Shown: positions 36,849 through 45,548, counted from the stretch's first letter. The stretch is 64,000 nt of DNA from CAVTWY01 sp963738615 (GCA_963738615.1 CAVTXI010000004.1:744001-808000), one strand, 5' to 3'. The notes: generated by a model from the sequence alone, not told the origin. Numbers and translations are program-made.

Positions 36849-37427
36849 AATGGGTCGCGTGGCAGAAGAACCCTCGCGCGACGCAGCTCCGATGCCTCCT
36901 CGGACGACCGCAGCGTCGGTGCACGCATCGAATCTTCTGTGGTGCGCGCCAACCGCGCGGTCATCGTCGCGCTGACTGCGGCCATGGCGGTACTGGTGAT
37001 CCTCAACGTCGTGATGCGCTACGTGTTCAACGCCTCGATCGTCTGGGCCGAGGAATTGGCGCGCTACATGATGGTGTGGGTGGGGCTGCTGGGCTCGGGG
37101 CTGGTGCTGCGGCTGGGCGCGCACGTGGCGGTCGACGTTTTTCAGGACATGGTGCCTCGCCCGCTGGCGCAGGCGATGCGCGCGGCCGTGTTGGCCACGC
37201 TGGCAATCACCTTCATCACCATGGCCTGGCTGGGCGTGCGCTACGTGATCTTCGCTTGGGGGCAAGAGACGCCGGTCCTGAACTGGAACTTCGGCCTGAT
37301 CTACCTCGCCATTCCCGTCGGCGCGCTGTTGATGCTCTTCTACCTCGTACGCATCGCGGTTGCGTTCGTGCGCTCGCGCAGTTTCCGCAAAGACGCGGCG
37401 CTGTCGAGCGAAGACGCGGTGATGTAG
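36843..37427 (+). CDS. TRAP transporter small permease (DctQ type)
   Basis: The small membrane subunit, with four predicted helices (AVIVALTAAMAVLVILNVVM, ELARYMMVWVGLLGSGLVLR, AVLATLAITFITMAW, FGLIYLAIPVGALLMLFYLV). The block MRYVFNASIVWAEELARYMM is diagnostic. The start is uncertain. ATG 36843 gives 194 residues with a Ser/Arg-rich, atypical N-terminus; ATG 36850 is in another frame and would need a shift; a GTG near 36940 would give a more usual length. It is 10 bases upstream of the large subunit gene. Confidence 0.85.
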   Translation: MCNGSRGRRTLARRSSDASSDDRSVGARIESSVVRANRAVIVALTAAMAVLVILNVVMRYVFNASIVWAEELARYMMVWVGLLGSGLVLRLGAHVAVDVFQDMVPRPLAQAMRAAVLATLAITFITMAWLGVRYVIFAWGQETPVLNWNFGLIYLAIPVGALLMLFYLVRIAVAFVRSRSFRKDAALSSEDAVM

Positions 37428-37437
37428 GCGACACCCG

Positions 37438-38727
37438 ATGAGCGCCGTCCTCGTCATCGTCTTCGTCGTCACGCTGATCCTCGGCGTGCCGATCGCCTTC
37501 ACGATGCTCGTCGCCGGGCTCGCCGCCATTTGGTGGAAAGGCTCGCTCGACCCGATGGTCGCGGTGCAACAGATGTTCGCGGGGCTCGACAGCTTCCCGC
37601 TGATGGCGATTCCGTTCTTCATCCTCGCGGCCGAGTTGATGACGGGCGGCGCGCTGACCGAGGTGCTGCTTCAGTTCGCGAGCCGCCTCGTCGGCCACGT
37701 GCGCGGCGGCCTGGGCCATACGAACGTGATGACGCTGACGTTCTTCTCGGGCATCAGCGGCTCGGCACTGGCCGATGTCGCGGGGCCGGGCTCGATGCTG
37801 ATCCGCATGATGCGCAAGGACGGCTACCCCGCCGAGTACGCCGCCGCGCTGACCGCCGCGACCGCGATCGTCGGGCCGATCATTCCGCCGTCGATCATCA
37901 TGATCGTCTACGCGCTGACCGAAACCAGCGTGTCGATCATGGGGCTGTTCCTCGCGGGCATCGTGCCGGGGTTGATGATCACCGGGTCGCTCTTGATCGT
38001 GAACCATGTGCAGAGCGTGCGGCGCGGCTTCCGTTCGTCGATCACACGCCCCACGATGGTCGAACTCGCGCGCAGCTTCGTGCGCGCGCTGCCCGCGCTG
38101 CTGCTGCCGGTGATCATCCTCGGCGGCATTCACTTCGGCATCTTCACGCCGACCGAAGCGTCGGCTGCAGCGGTGCTGTACGCGCTGCTGGTCGGGCGTT
38201 TTCTGTATGGCACGCTGCGTTTCGGCGCGCTGCCCGCCATCCTCTTTCGTACCGCGCTGCTCACCTCGTCGATCCTGATGGTGATCGGCATGTCGGAGAT
38301 CTTCGCCTGGGTGCTGACGATCGGCCAGGTACCGCAGACCGTGGCGCAGTGGATCGGTGCATTCAAACTCGGCCCGCTCGAACTGCTGCTGCTGATCAAC
38401 GTCTTCCTGCTGCTGGCCGGCATCTTCATCGAGCCGCTGCCGGGCGTGATGATCTTCGTGCCGGTGCTCGCGCCGCTGGCGCTGGCCGCAGGGATCGACC
38501 CATTGCAGTTCGCGATCGTCGTGCTGTTGAACCTCACGCTCGGCATGATCACGCCGCCCGTCGGCGCGCTGCTGTTCGTCACCACGATCGTGTCGGGCGT
38601 ACCGATGGGCCGCATGGTGCGCGAACTCCTGCCGATGCTCGGCGCGCAACTCGTCGTGCTGCTGCTGTTGACGCTGGTTCCTTCTTTTTCCACCTGGTTG
38701 CCGCGTGCGTTCGGCTACACGCACTGA
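37438..38727 (+). CDS. TRAP transporter large permease (DctM type)
   Basis: A 429-residue membrane protein with about twelve helices, the channel-forming subunit of a sodium-driven TRAP system. Diagnostic blocks are MLVAGLAAIWWKGSLDPMVA, PFFILAAELMTGGALTEVLL, GSALADVAGPGSMLIRMM and PPSIIMIVYALTETSVSIMG, with TPPVGALLFVTTIVSGVPMG near the end. It lies between the small permease and binding-protein genes. Confidence 0.95.
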   Translation: MSAVLVIVFVVTLILGVPIAFTMLVAGLAAIWWKGSLDPMVAVQQMFAGLDSFPLMAIPFFILAAELMTGGALTEVLLQFASRLVGHVRGGLGHTNVMTLTFFSGISGSALADVAGPGSMLIRMMRKDGYPAEYAAALTAATAIVGPIIPPSIIMIVYALTETSVSIMGLFLAGIVPGLMITGSLLIVNHVQSVRRGFRSSITRPTMVELARSFVRALPALLLPVIILGGIHFGIFTPTEASAAAVLYALLVGRFLYGTLRFGALPAILFRTALLTSSILMVIGMSEIFAWVLTIGQVPQTVAQWIGAFKLGPLELLLLINVFLLLAGIFIEPLPGVMIFVPVLAPLALAAGIDPLQFAIVVLLNLTLGMITPPVGALLFVTTIVSGVPMGRMVRELLPMLGAQLVVLLLLTLVPSFSTWLPRAFGYTH

Positions 38728-38761
38728 ACCCTCACCCCTCCCCTGACTCAGGAGACATCGC

Positions 38762-39781
38762 ATGAGCTTCCATCCATCACGCTTCCTGCTCGCCTTCGCC
38801 GCCGTTGCGGCCTGCCTTGTCACGCCACTCGCAGCGCACGCGCAGAAGACGTTGAAGTACGCGCACTTCCAACCCGCCAAGGACGATCAGCCCAAACATG
38901 CTGCTGCCCTCGCGTTCAAGGATCACGTCGAGAAAGCCACCAACGGCTCCGTCAAAGTCGAGATCTATCCCGCGGGCCAGTTCGGCAAAGACCAGCCGAC
39001 GATGGAAGGCGTGAAGCTCGGGTCGCTCGAGATGGCCGTCGCGCACGACGGCGCCATCGCGACGGTGCACAAGCCCATCGGCGTGCTCGGCATTCCGTTC
39101 CTGTATCGCGACCACGAACACGCGTGGCGCGTGTATGACTCGGCGTGGCTCGGCGCCTTCTCCGACGACATGGTCAAGAAGGTCGGCATTCGCATGCTGG
39201 GCCTGGCCGACAACGGCGTGCGCCACTTCACCAACAGCGCGCGCCCGATCCAGACGCCCGCCGATATGAAGGGCATGAAAATGCGCATTCAGCCGTCGCC
39301 GGTGTTCAAGACGATGGTCGAGTCGCTGGGTGCATCCGCGTCGGCCATCCCGTGGGCCGAGTTGCCGACGGCGTTGCAGCAGAAGGTCGTCGACGGGCAG
39401 GAGAACGGCGTCACCAACATCCTTGCCGCCAGCCTTTATCAGCATCAGAAGTACGCCACGCTCGACGGCCACGTGTGGAGCATCCACGCCTACCTGATCA
39501 ACGAGCGCTTCTGGCAAAGCCTGTCGGATGTCGAGAAGAAGGCCGTGCAGGAAGGCACCGCGAAGGCCGTCGCGATCCACCGCAAGATGACGAGTGAGCA
39601 GGACAAGAACGCGAAGTCGATCCTCGAGAAGAACGGCATGCAGGTCTACGTGCCCACCGCCGAACAGATCGCCGAATTCCGCAAGCTCGCGCAGCCGCCC
39701 GTGCGGCAATGGGCCGAAACCGAGATCGGTAAGGCTTACGTCGACGACCTGTTCAAGGCGATCGACATCGCGGCGAAGTGA
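38762..39781 (+). CDS. TRAP transporter substrate-binding protein (DctP type)
   Basis: A 339-residue periplasmic protein with signal peptide SRFLLAFAAVAACLVTPLAAHA and an AGGAGA ribosome site at 38750-38755. LKYAHFQPAKDDQPKHAAALAFKDHVEKATNGSVKVEIYP is the standard opening, continuing PAGQFGKDQPTMEGVKLGSL. The ligand-carboxylate Arg fits KGMKMRIQPSPVFKTMVESL, and AELPTALQQKVVDGQENGV is the signature helix. The adjacent sugar kinase and aldolase suggest a sugar acid such as a uronate or keto-deoxy acid; this is inference. Confidence 0.94.
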   Translation: MSFHPSRFLLAFAAVAACLVTPLAAHAQKTLKYAHFQPAKDDQPKHAAALAFKDHVEKATNGSVKVEIYPAGQFGKDQPTMEGVKLGSLEMAVAHDGAIATVHKPIGVLGIPFLYRDHEHAWRVYDSAWLGAFSDDMVKKVGIRMLGLADNGVRHFTNSARPIQTPADMKGMKMRIQPSPVFKTMVESLGASASAIPWAELPTALQQKVVDGQENGVTNILAASLYQHQKYATLDGHVWSIHAYLINERFWQSLSDVEKKAVQEGTAKAVAIHRKMTSEQDKNAKSILEKNGMQVYVPTAEQIAEFRKLAQPPVRQWAETEIGKAYVDDLFKAIDIAAK

Positions 39782-39800
39782 TGTGGAGCCACCAGCAACC

Positions 39801-40454
39801 ATGAACACCCAAGCCCTCATCGAAGCTTTCGACAAGGTCGCCATCGCGTCGATCGCCGACGCCGTCGACAAGGTCTGCGGCAAACGCGGCTACGTCCACA
39901 GCAGCATCAAGCCGCGCATCAACGACAAGCGCATCTGCGGCCCCGCGGCCACCGTGCTCGAGGCCGCGACCGACGAGGTGCTGCCGCCGCAGCACGCGCT
40001 CGACCTTATCGACGAAGCCGCACCCGGCAGCGTGATCGTGATCTCGATCGCCGGCGGCGAGACCGAAGTCGCGGTGTGGGGCGGCCTGATGACCGCGGGC
40101 GCCGTTGCCAACGGGCACGTCGGTGCGTTGCTCGACGGCGGCGTGCGTGACCTGGTGGAGATTCGCCGCGACTACGGCTTCCCGGTCTACGCCCGCAGCG
40201 TCAGCCCGGGCACCACGGTCGGGCGCTACCGCACGGTCGCGTCGCAGGTGCCCGTCAGCGTCGGCGGCGTGGTCATCCACCCCGGGGACATCATCGTGGG
40301 CGATGTCGACGGCGTGGTCGCGGTGCCGCACGCGCAAGCGCAAGCCGTGCTGGCCATGGCGCAGGAAATCGACTCGCGCGAACTCGAGCAAGCCAAGCTG
40401 ATCATCGCGGAGAAGTCGCTGCGCAAGGGCCTTGCGAAATATGGACGCATCTGA
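39801..40454 (+). CDS. RraA-family protein (class II pyruvate aldolase-like)
   Basis: A 217-residue RraA-fold protein. Members include 4-hydroxy-4-methyl-2-oxoglutarate and oxaloacetate-type pyruvate aldolases and the RNase E inhibitor RraA. The active-site block GALLDGGVRDLVEI (R116, D117) and the glycine-rich AGGETEVAVWGGLMTAGAVA are present. PVSVGGVVIHPGDIIVGDVDGVVAVP is the conserved C-terminal module. Presence of the Arg-Asp pair favours an aldolase role over pure RraA. Its end overlaps the kinase start by 14 bases, so both act together after TRAP uptake. Confidence 0.85.
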   Translation: MNTQALIEAFDKVAIASIADAVDKVCGKRGYVHSSIKPRINDKRICGPAATVLEAATDEVLPPQHALDLIDEAAPGSVIVISIAGGETEVAVWGGLMTAGAVANGHVGALLDGGVRDLVEIRRDYGFPVYARSVSPGTTVGRYRTVASQVPVSVGGVVIHPGDIIVGDVDGVVAVPHAQAQAVLAMAQEIDSRELEQAKLIIAEKSLRKGLAKYGRI

Positions 40455-41391
40455 ATCGCTCGCTTCGAGCCGGGTGGACATCGTCGCCCTCGGCGAGCCG
40501 ATGGTCGAGTTCAACCAGACCGGCGAACGCGACGGCCGCGTGTTTCTGCAGGGCTTCGGCGGCGACACCAGCAACTTCGCGATTGCCGCTTCACGTCAAG
40601 GCGCGCGTGTGGGGTACGTCAGCGCGCTCGGCGACGACCCTTACGGCGGCATGCTGCGTGAACTCTGGAAGCGCGAAGGTGTCGACCAGCGTGGCGTGCT
40701 CACCGACACCGCGGCGTTCACCGCGATCTACTTCGTGACGCACGACGAGGGCGGGCACCACTTCCACTTCTTCCGCACCGGCTCGGCCGCCAGCCGCATG
40801 CGCCCGCAGGACCTGCCGCGCGCAACGATCGAAGGCGCGCGCGTGCTGCACCTTTCGGGTATTTCGCTCGCGATCAGCGAGCAGGCGTGCGAGACCGGCT
40901 TTGCCGCGATCGAGATGGCCCGCGCCGCGGGCGTGCAGGTCAGCTTCGACACGAACCTGCGGCTGAAGCTCTGGTCGATCGACCGTGCGCGCGACGTGAT
41001 GACGCGCGCGCTTCACCTGACCGACATCGCACTGCCCAGCTACGACGATGTGAAGGCCATCACCGGCCTGACCGAGCCCGACTCGCTGGTCGACCACTGC
41101 CTGGGCCTGGGCGCGCGCATCGTCGCGCTGAAGCTGGGCGAAGAAGGCGCGATCATCGCGACGCCGCACGAGCGACATCGCATCGCACCGCACCCCTGCA
41201 AGCCAATCGATGCCACCGGGGCTGGCGACACCTTCGGCGGCGCGTTCGTCGCGCGCTTGGTCGCGGGTGATGCGCCGGTCGACGCTGGGCGATACGCGGC
41301 CGTCGCCGCGGCAATGTCTACCGAAGGCTACGGCGCGGTCGAGCCGATTCCGCGCCGCAACGATGTTCTCGAGCGCCGCCAACACAGCTGA
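40441..41391 (+). CDS. PfkB-family sugar kinase, 2-keto-3-deoxygluconate kinase-like
   Basis: A 316-residue ribokinase-fold enzyme. The N-terminus VALGEPMVEFNQTGERDGRVFLQGFGGDTSNFAIA is typical of KDG kinases, which phosphorylate 2-keto-3-deoxygluconate to KDPG. The C-terminal PfkB signature PIDATGAGDTFGGAFVARLV supplies the catalytic Asp. The substrate loop FFRTGSAASRM also matches KDG kinases. ATG 40441 lies inside the 3' end of the RraA-like gene. No KDPG aldolase is seen nearby, so the next step must be encoded elsewhere. Confidence 0.88.
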   Translation: MDASESLASSRVDIVALGEPMVEFNQTGERDGRVFLQGFGGDTSNFAIAASRQGARVGYVSALGDDPYGGMLRELWKREGVDQRGVLTDTAAFTAIYFVTHDEGGHHFHFFRTGSAASRMRPQDLPRATIEGARVLHLSGISLAISEQACETGFAAIEMARAAGVQVSFDTNLRLKLWSIDRARDVMTRALHLTDIALPSYDDVKAITGLTEPDSLVDHCLGLGARIVALKLGEEGAIIATPHERHRIAPHPCKPIDATGAGDTFGGAFVARLVAGDAPVDAGRYAAVAAAMSTEGYGAVEPIPRRNDVLERRQHS

Positions 41392-41394
41392 AGG

Positions 41395-42459
41395 CTAAGG
41401 TTTGCCCCGTGGCGTCGCCGTCAACACCTTGGCCACTTCGTCTTTCCACAGGCGAGCGTTGTAGGCCGTGCCATGGCCGACGGTGTCAGGGCTGGCGGGA
41501 ATGTTGAAGGCCTGCGCACCCGGAATGCGAGGCAGCGCCTTTTCCAGCACGCCGAACTCGGGCGGATTGCGCTCGTCATCCAGCGCGTTGATCGTCAGTA
41601 CCTTGGCACGAACACGGTCCAGGTTCGCCGACGGGTCGTAGTCGCGATGGGAATCCCACTGGTAGAGATGGTCGTTCGCGTCGCCCGCGAAGGGGCGCTT
41701 CAGAGCTTCCTCGACATAGGCGTCCGCTTTGGCGGCGGTCGGTGCAAGCTTCTGCAGGTTCTGGTTGCCCAGGTTGGTGGAGATATTGAAGACCACCGAC
41801 GCCAGTCGCAGGCTGCGCGGCTGCTGCGTGTACTCGCCGTTATTCCACTCCGGGTCGCTCTTGATCGATTCGATCAGCAGCTTGCGCGTCATGCGGTTGC
41901 GCCCCGACATCGCCAACGGCAAGGCCGCCATCGGCACGGCGATGTCCATCATGTCGGGGTACTTCACCGCCCACGCCCAGGTGTGCATGCCGCCCATCGA
42001 GAAACCCAGCACCATGCGAAGGCGACGAATCCCGAAGTGCTCGGTCACCAGGCGGTATTGCGCCGTCACCATGTCGTCGGTGTTGTAGGCCGGGAACTTC
42101 ATGCGCAAGCCATCCGAAGGCTTTCCCGACTGGCCGGTGCCCAGCGCGTCTGCAAGGATGACGAAGTACTTGTTGGTGTCGAGTGGTTGGCCCGGGCCGA
42201 ACAATTCACCGGCGAACGCAGCACCCATCATGGCCCGGCCAGACCCTGTGGTGCCGTGCAAGATCAGCACCGGCTCGCCGCTGGGCGAACCCAACGTCGT
42301 GTAGCCCAGCCGCAGTTCCGGCATCGTCTCACCCGTGTGAAAGCGAAAGTCCTTCGCCGTCCACGTGCCGTGTTGCTGCGTGGGCGCCAGTTGGGCCAGC
42401 GCGGTGGCCGACAACGCGAAGCCGAGAAGGCCCGCGCAAAACAATCGGAGCAGTCTCAT
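41395..42459 (-). CDS. Exported alpha/beta-hydrolase, MetX-like fold
   Basis: A 354-residue protein with signal peptide FCAGLLGFALSATALAQ. The fold resembles homoserine O-acetyltransferase: LRLGYTTLGSPSGEPVLILHGTTGS, nucleophile in VLGFSMGGMHTWAWAVKYPD, Asp in INALDDERNPPE and His in VGHGTAYNA. Because it is exported, biosynthetic acetyltransfer is unlikely; an esterase or related hydrolase is more plausible. The start at 42459 has only a weak AAGAGA ribosome site. It faces the kinase gene tail to tail and is divergent from an SDR. Confidence 0.85.
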   Translation of the reverse strand: MRLLRLFCAGLLGFALSATALAQLAPTQQHGTWTAKDFRFHTGETMPELRLGYTTLGSPSGEPVLILHGTTGSGRAMMGAAFAGELFGPGQPLDTNKYFVILADALGTGQSGKPSDGLRMKFPAYNTDDMVTAQYRLVTEHFGIRRLRMVLGFSMGGMHTWAWAVKYPDMMDIAVPMAALPLAMSGRNRMTRKLLIESIKSDPEWNNGEYTQQPRSLRLASVVFNISTNLGNQNLQKLAPTAAKADAYVEEALKRPFAGDANDHLYQWDSHRDYDPSANLDRVRAKVLTINALDDERNPPEFGVLEKALPRIPGAQAFNIPASPDTVGHGTAYNARLWKDEVAKVLTATPRGKP

Positions 42460-42534
42460 GGCGATGTCTCTTTCGGTTGAAGTCCGTCGATAACAATCAC
42501 GAAGGTCCATTGGTGATTCTGCGCGCACGAAATC

Positions 42535-43242
42535 ATGACTTCTCGATCGATCTTCATCACCGGCGCCACCAGCGGCATCGGCCAAGGCGTCGCCCAGGCC
42601 TTCGCGGCGCTTGGTGACCGCGTGGTCGCGATCGGCGCGACCGCCGCCGAAGCCGATTCGGCACCGAAACACGAGCACATCACCTATCGCGTGCTCGACG
42701 TACGCGACAGCGACGCGGTGCGCGCGCTGGTCGAAGGCCTGGGGCCACTTGACGTGGTGGTGAACTGCGCCGGGATCATCCAACGCGGCATCGAGCATGA
42801 CCCCGAAGCCTTCGCGCGCACGATCGACATCAACCTGACCGGCACCATGCGCGTGTGCGCCGCCGCACGCGCAGGTTTGAAAGCGCGCGGCGGCTGCATC
42901 GTCAACACCGCATCGATGCTGTCGTTCTTCGGCGGCGGCCTGGTGCCCGGCTACAGCGCCAGCAAAGGCGGCGTGGCGCAACTGACCAAAAGCCTGGCCA
43001 TCGCCTACGCCGCCGACAGCATCCGCGTCAATGCAGTCGCCCCGGGTTGGATCGCGACGCCGCTGACACAGGCACTGCAAGACGACGCGACGCGCTCGGC
43101 GCCCATCCTGGCGCGCACCCCGTTGGGCCGCTGGGGCACGCCCGACGACGTGGCCGGGCCGGTGCTGTTTCTGTGCAGCCCGGCAGCGCGATTCATCACG
43201 GGGGTGGTGCTGCCGGTGGATGGTGGCTACCTGATCACATAG
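42535..43242 (+). CDS. Short-chain dehydrogenase/reductase
   Basis: A 235-residue classical SDR: TGATSGIG cofactor motif, NCAGI, catalytic Ser in NTASMLSFFGGG and YSASKGG. VNAVAPGWIATPL and FITGVVLPVDGGYL are conserved. ATG 42535 is 75 bases from the divergent hydrolase. It is followed after 38 bases by the cupin gene and probably shares its transcript. The substrate is unknown; secondary alcohol or sugar-acid oxidation are both possible. Confidence 0.9.
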   Translation: MTSRSIFITGATSGIGQGVAQAFAALGDRVVAIGATAAEADSAPKHEHITYRVLDVRDSDAVRALVEGLGPLDVVVNCAGIIQRGIEHDPEAFARTIDINLTGTMRVCAAARAGLKARGGCIVNTASMLSFFGGGLVPGYSASKGGVAQLTKSLAIAYAADSIRVNAVAPGWIATPLTQALQDDATRSAPILARTPLGRWGTPDDVAGPVLFLCSPAARFITGVVLPVDGGYLIT

Positions 43243-43280
43243 CCAATTCCTTCATGACCTTCACAAACCGAAGTCACACC

Positions 43281-43823
43281 ATGACCCAGCCCGTCGCACC
43301 CGACCCCGTCCCTTCCTCCGACAAATGGCAGCCCTACCGCCACCCCATGCCGAAGGAATCACCGCCCGAGCTGGTCGTGCCCGACGCCGTACCGAAAGAC
43401 GAACGCATTTGGGTACCAGTCGATGACAACGTCTGGTTTCGCCCGCTGTGCCTGGCAGCGTCACGCGGCTATTGGATGAATCTGCTGCGGGTGCGCCGCG
43501 CGGGTGTGCTGTCGCGCCACCGCCATCCGCAGCCCGTGCACGGCTATGTCATCAAGGGCAGTTGGCGCTACCTCGAGCACGCATGGGTCGCCACCGAAGG
43601 CAGCTATGTGTACGAAGCGCCGGGTGAAACGCACACGCTGGTCGTCGACCCCAACGTCGACGAAATGATCACGATGTTCCAGGTGAACGGCGCCATGATC
43701 TACGTCGACCCCGACGGCAGGTGCACCGGCTACGACGACGTGTTCACGCGCATCGACAAGTGCCGTGCGCACTACCGCGGCAACGGGTTGGGTGAGGGGT
43801 ACGTGGACCAGTTCATCCGCTGA
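43281..43823 (+). CDS. Cupin, 2,4'-dihydroxyacetophenone dioxygenase-like
   Basis: A 180-residue single-cupin protein. RHRHPQPVHGYVIKGSWRYLEH carries the metal-binding His residues and APGETHTLVVD the second cupin motif. The arrangement and flanking text (WVATEGSYVYEAPGETH) match the 2,4'-dihydroxyacetophenone dioxygenase/acetylacetone-cleaving group, non-heme iron enzymes that cleave a C-C bond next to a ketone. An SDR upstream could form or remove such a ketone. Exact substrate not determinable from sequence. Confidence 0.8.
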   Translation: MTQPVAPDPVPSSDKWQPYRHPMPKESPPELVVPDAVPKDERIWVPVDDNVWFRPLCLAASRGYWMNLLRVRRAGVLSRHRHPQPVHGYVIKGSWRYLEHAWVATEGSYVYEAPGETHTLVVDPNVDEMITMFQVNGAMIYVDPDGRCTGYDDVFTRIDKCRAHYRGNGLGEGYVDQFIR

Positions 43824-43874
43824 GGCCCGGAGCGCCTTGCTGCGAATCCACAGGCCGAAGGTCGCTTGACAACA

Positions 43875-43906
43875 TTCCATGATTCGAAGATAGTCGAATC
43901 ATGGAA
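43875..43906 (+). promoter_or_regulatory. ArsR operator overlapping the arsR start codon
   Basis: TTCCATGATTCGA (43875-43887) and its exact complement (43894-43906) are separated by six bases. The right arm contains the arsR ATG (43901). ArsR/SmtB proteins bind 12-2-12 or similar dyads at promoters; autoregulation of arsR-arsI is the expected role. Arms of 13 bp perfect symmetry make chance unlikely. Confidence 0.75.
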
Positions 43907-44221
43907 ACAGATGCCGTCGTCAAAGCCCTGGCCGCACTGGCCCACGGCGCCCGCCTGACCGCCTTCCGCGCCCTGGTTGTCGCCGGCCCGCAGGGCCTGA
44001 CGCCCGGCACGATGGCGCAGGCGCTTGATGTGCCCGCCAGCAGCCTGTCGTTCCACCTGAAAGAACTGGTCCATGCCGGCCTGGTCACACCGTCGCGTGA
44101 CGGACGCTTCATCGTCTACCGCGCGGCCTACGACCGCATGACCGACCTGCTGGGCTACCTGACCCAGAACTGCTGTCGCGGCAGCGCCTGCCTACCCACC
44201 CACGAAAGGAACCGACCATGA
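43901..44221 (+). CDS. arsR: ArsR-family arsenic-responsive repressor
   Basis: A 106-residue winged-helix repressor. The DNA-binding region is MAQALDVPASSLSFHLKELVHAGLV, followed by the wing PSRDGRFIVYRA. Three Cys near the C-terminus (C91, C92, C97 in QNCCRGSACLP) resemble the As(III) site of Acidithiobacillus ferrooxidans-type ArsR rather than the helix-located ELCVCDL site of E. coli. It overlaps arsI by four bases (ATGA), so repressor and resistance enzyme are co-expressed. Confidence 0.92.
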   Translation: METDAVVKALAALAHGARLTAFRALVVAGPQGLTPGTMAQALDVPASSLSFHLKELVHAGLVTPSRDGRFIVYRAAYDRMTDLLGYLTQNCCRGSACLPTHERNRP

Positions 44222-44745
44222 AGCGCTTTCACGTCCACGCCCACGTCAGCGACCTGCCGGCAAGCATCGCTTTCTATTCGAAGCTCTTCGCCGCCGAACC
44301 GACGCGCGTCGAGCCCGACTATGCAAAGTGGATGCTCGACGACCCGCGCGTCAACTTCGCGATTTCCACCCGCGGCGACAGCGCCGGGATCGACCACCTG
44401 GGCATTCAGGCCGATACCGACGATGAACTTCAGGACCTGAAGGGCCGGGCCAAGGCCGCCGATCTGGCGATGCTCGATCAGGGCGAAACGTCTTGCTGCT
44501 ACGCGCGCAGCGACAAGTACTGGCTGGTCGATCCGCAGGGCATTGCTTGGGAGCAGTTCCGCACGCTCGAGAGCATTCCTGTCTTCGGCAAGTCTGCGTC
44601 CGAACAAACCAAGCCATCCGCCTGTTGCGCCACCGAAGATGCCGCGACGGCGTCGACAACGCAGGCCAAGCCGGCAGGCTGCGCTCCTGCGCCGCACGGC
44701 AAGCCCATCGGTATCCCGGTCACGTCGGGTTCGTCCTGCTGCTAG
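44218..44745 (+). CDS. arsI: ArsI-type organoarsenical C-As lyase (VOC fold)
   Basis: ArsI cleaves the carbon-arsenic bond of trivalent aromatic or methyl arsenicals using Fe(II) and oxygen. The N-terminus MKRFHVHAHVSDLPASIAFY carries the first His ligand; H60 (GIDHLGIQ) and E112 (IAWEQF) complete the metal site. The vicinal pair C93-C94 in GETSCCYARSDKYW is the arsenical-binding site. These positions parallel H5/H62/E115 and C96-C97 of Bacillus ArsI, recalled from the family. The last about 50 residues form a Cys-containing tail (SACC, GC, SSCC) beyond the catalytic domain. Its 3' end overlaps the opposing, truncated hydrolase gene by 26 bases. Confidence 0.87.
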   Translation: MKRFHVHAHVSDLPASIAFYSKLFAAEPTRVEPDYAKWMLDDPRVNFAISTRGDSAGIDHLGIQADTDDELQDLKGRAKAADLAMLDQGETSCCYARSDKYWLVDPQGIAWEQFRTLESIPVFGKSASEQTKPSACCATEDAATASTTQAKPAGCAPAPHGKPIGIPVTSGSSCC

Positions 44746-45424
44746 CTCGAGCCATATCGACCGCGCGGCCCGTGGCGCGTTCGACGCTATGGGCCAGCAG
44801 CAACGTAGCGCCGCCGCAGTAGGCGAAGCGGCTGCCGGGTGCGGCCACCATGTCCCGCGAGAGCACGTGCGCCACGGGGTCGATCGACAAACCCATGCGC
44901 GTCTCGCTGTTGGCGAAGCTGCCATACGACACACTCGACTCGTCCCACTCGAAGCCCGCCGTCATGGTCAGCAGGTGCTCGAGGCGAATGGCACGCCGCT
45001 GCGGCGTTGCAAGCGCGGCATGCCGGGGAAACCAATCCATCACCGGCCGCTCGAGGTCGATCAGGCCCTTGCCGTGAGCAATACCCACCAGCAACGCGAC
45101 CACGCTCTTGCTGATGGAACGCATGTCATGCAGCGTGCCCGCGTCGAAAGCGACCGTGCGCGCCAACCAGTCACCCGAAGGCTTGTCCTGCGCCGTGAAG
45201 TAGGTCTCGCCCACGATCTGGCGGCGGTGCTCGACCACGACGGCGTGCGTCAGGGGTGCTTGGGTTTCGGTGTGGCTCAGTACCTTCGCGATGGCGTCGT
45301 GGCGCCGGTCGGAAGGGGCATCGACCTGTCGAGAAGACTCGGCGGCGAGGTCGCCGGCAACGGGCACAACCAAGCCCGACGCAGCCCACATCAGACATCG
45401 GCGTCGGTTCATCGCTGTCCGCAT
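44720..45424 (-). pseudogene. Class C beta-lactamase-like serine hydrolase, truncated at the 3' end
   Basis: The protein starts MRTAMNRRRCLMWAASGLVV, a signal peptide with a Tat-like Arg run, and has the nucleophile in SISKS (SxxK) and a Tyr motif in FAYCGGAT. Class C hydrolases of this type usually exceed 350 residues, yet this one ends at 234, after SVERATGRAVDMA, with nine unrelated residues. The remaining third, including the KTG-type region, is absent, and the lost segment is occupied by arsI on the other strand. The end of similarity coincides with the arsI 3' end, suggesting a recombination junction. It could still be expressed but is probably inactive. Confidence 0.7.
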
Positions 45425-45548
45425 GCTCGAGCTCGCACCACACTAGTCGATTGAATAGTGCACCGTCATACCCACCACCAGACCCTTGGGGTCCGATGTC
45501 GTGAGTTGCAGCGCTTGCGTCGCATGGCGAAGCGGCAAGCGTTCGCAT
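45425..45548 (-). other. Gap with a possible 3' gene remnant
   Basis: Between the hydrolase start and the M81 stop, a minus-strand frame reads LPLRHATQALQLTTSDPKGL and ends VVGMTVHYSID before TAG. It has the look of a real protein C-terminus but no start or upstream body. I see no other feature here. Confidence 0.25.
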
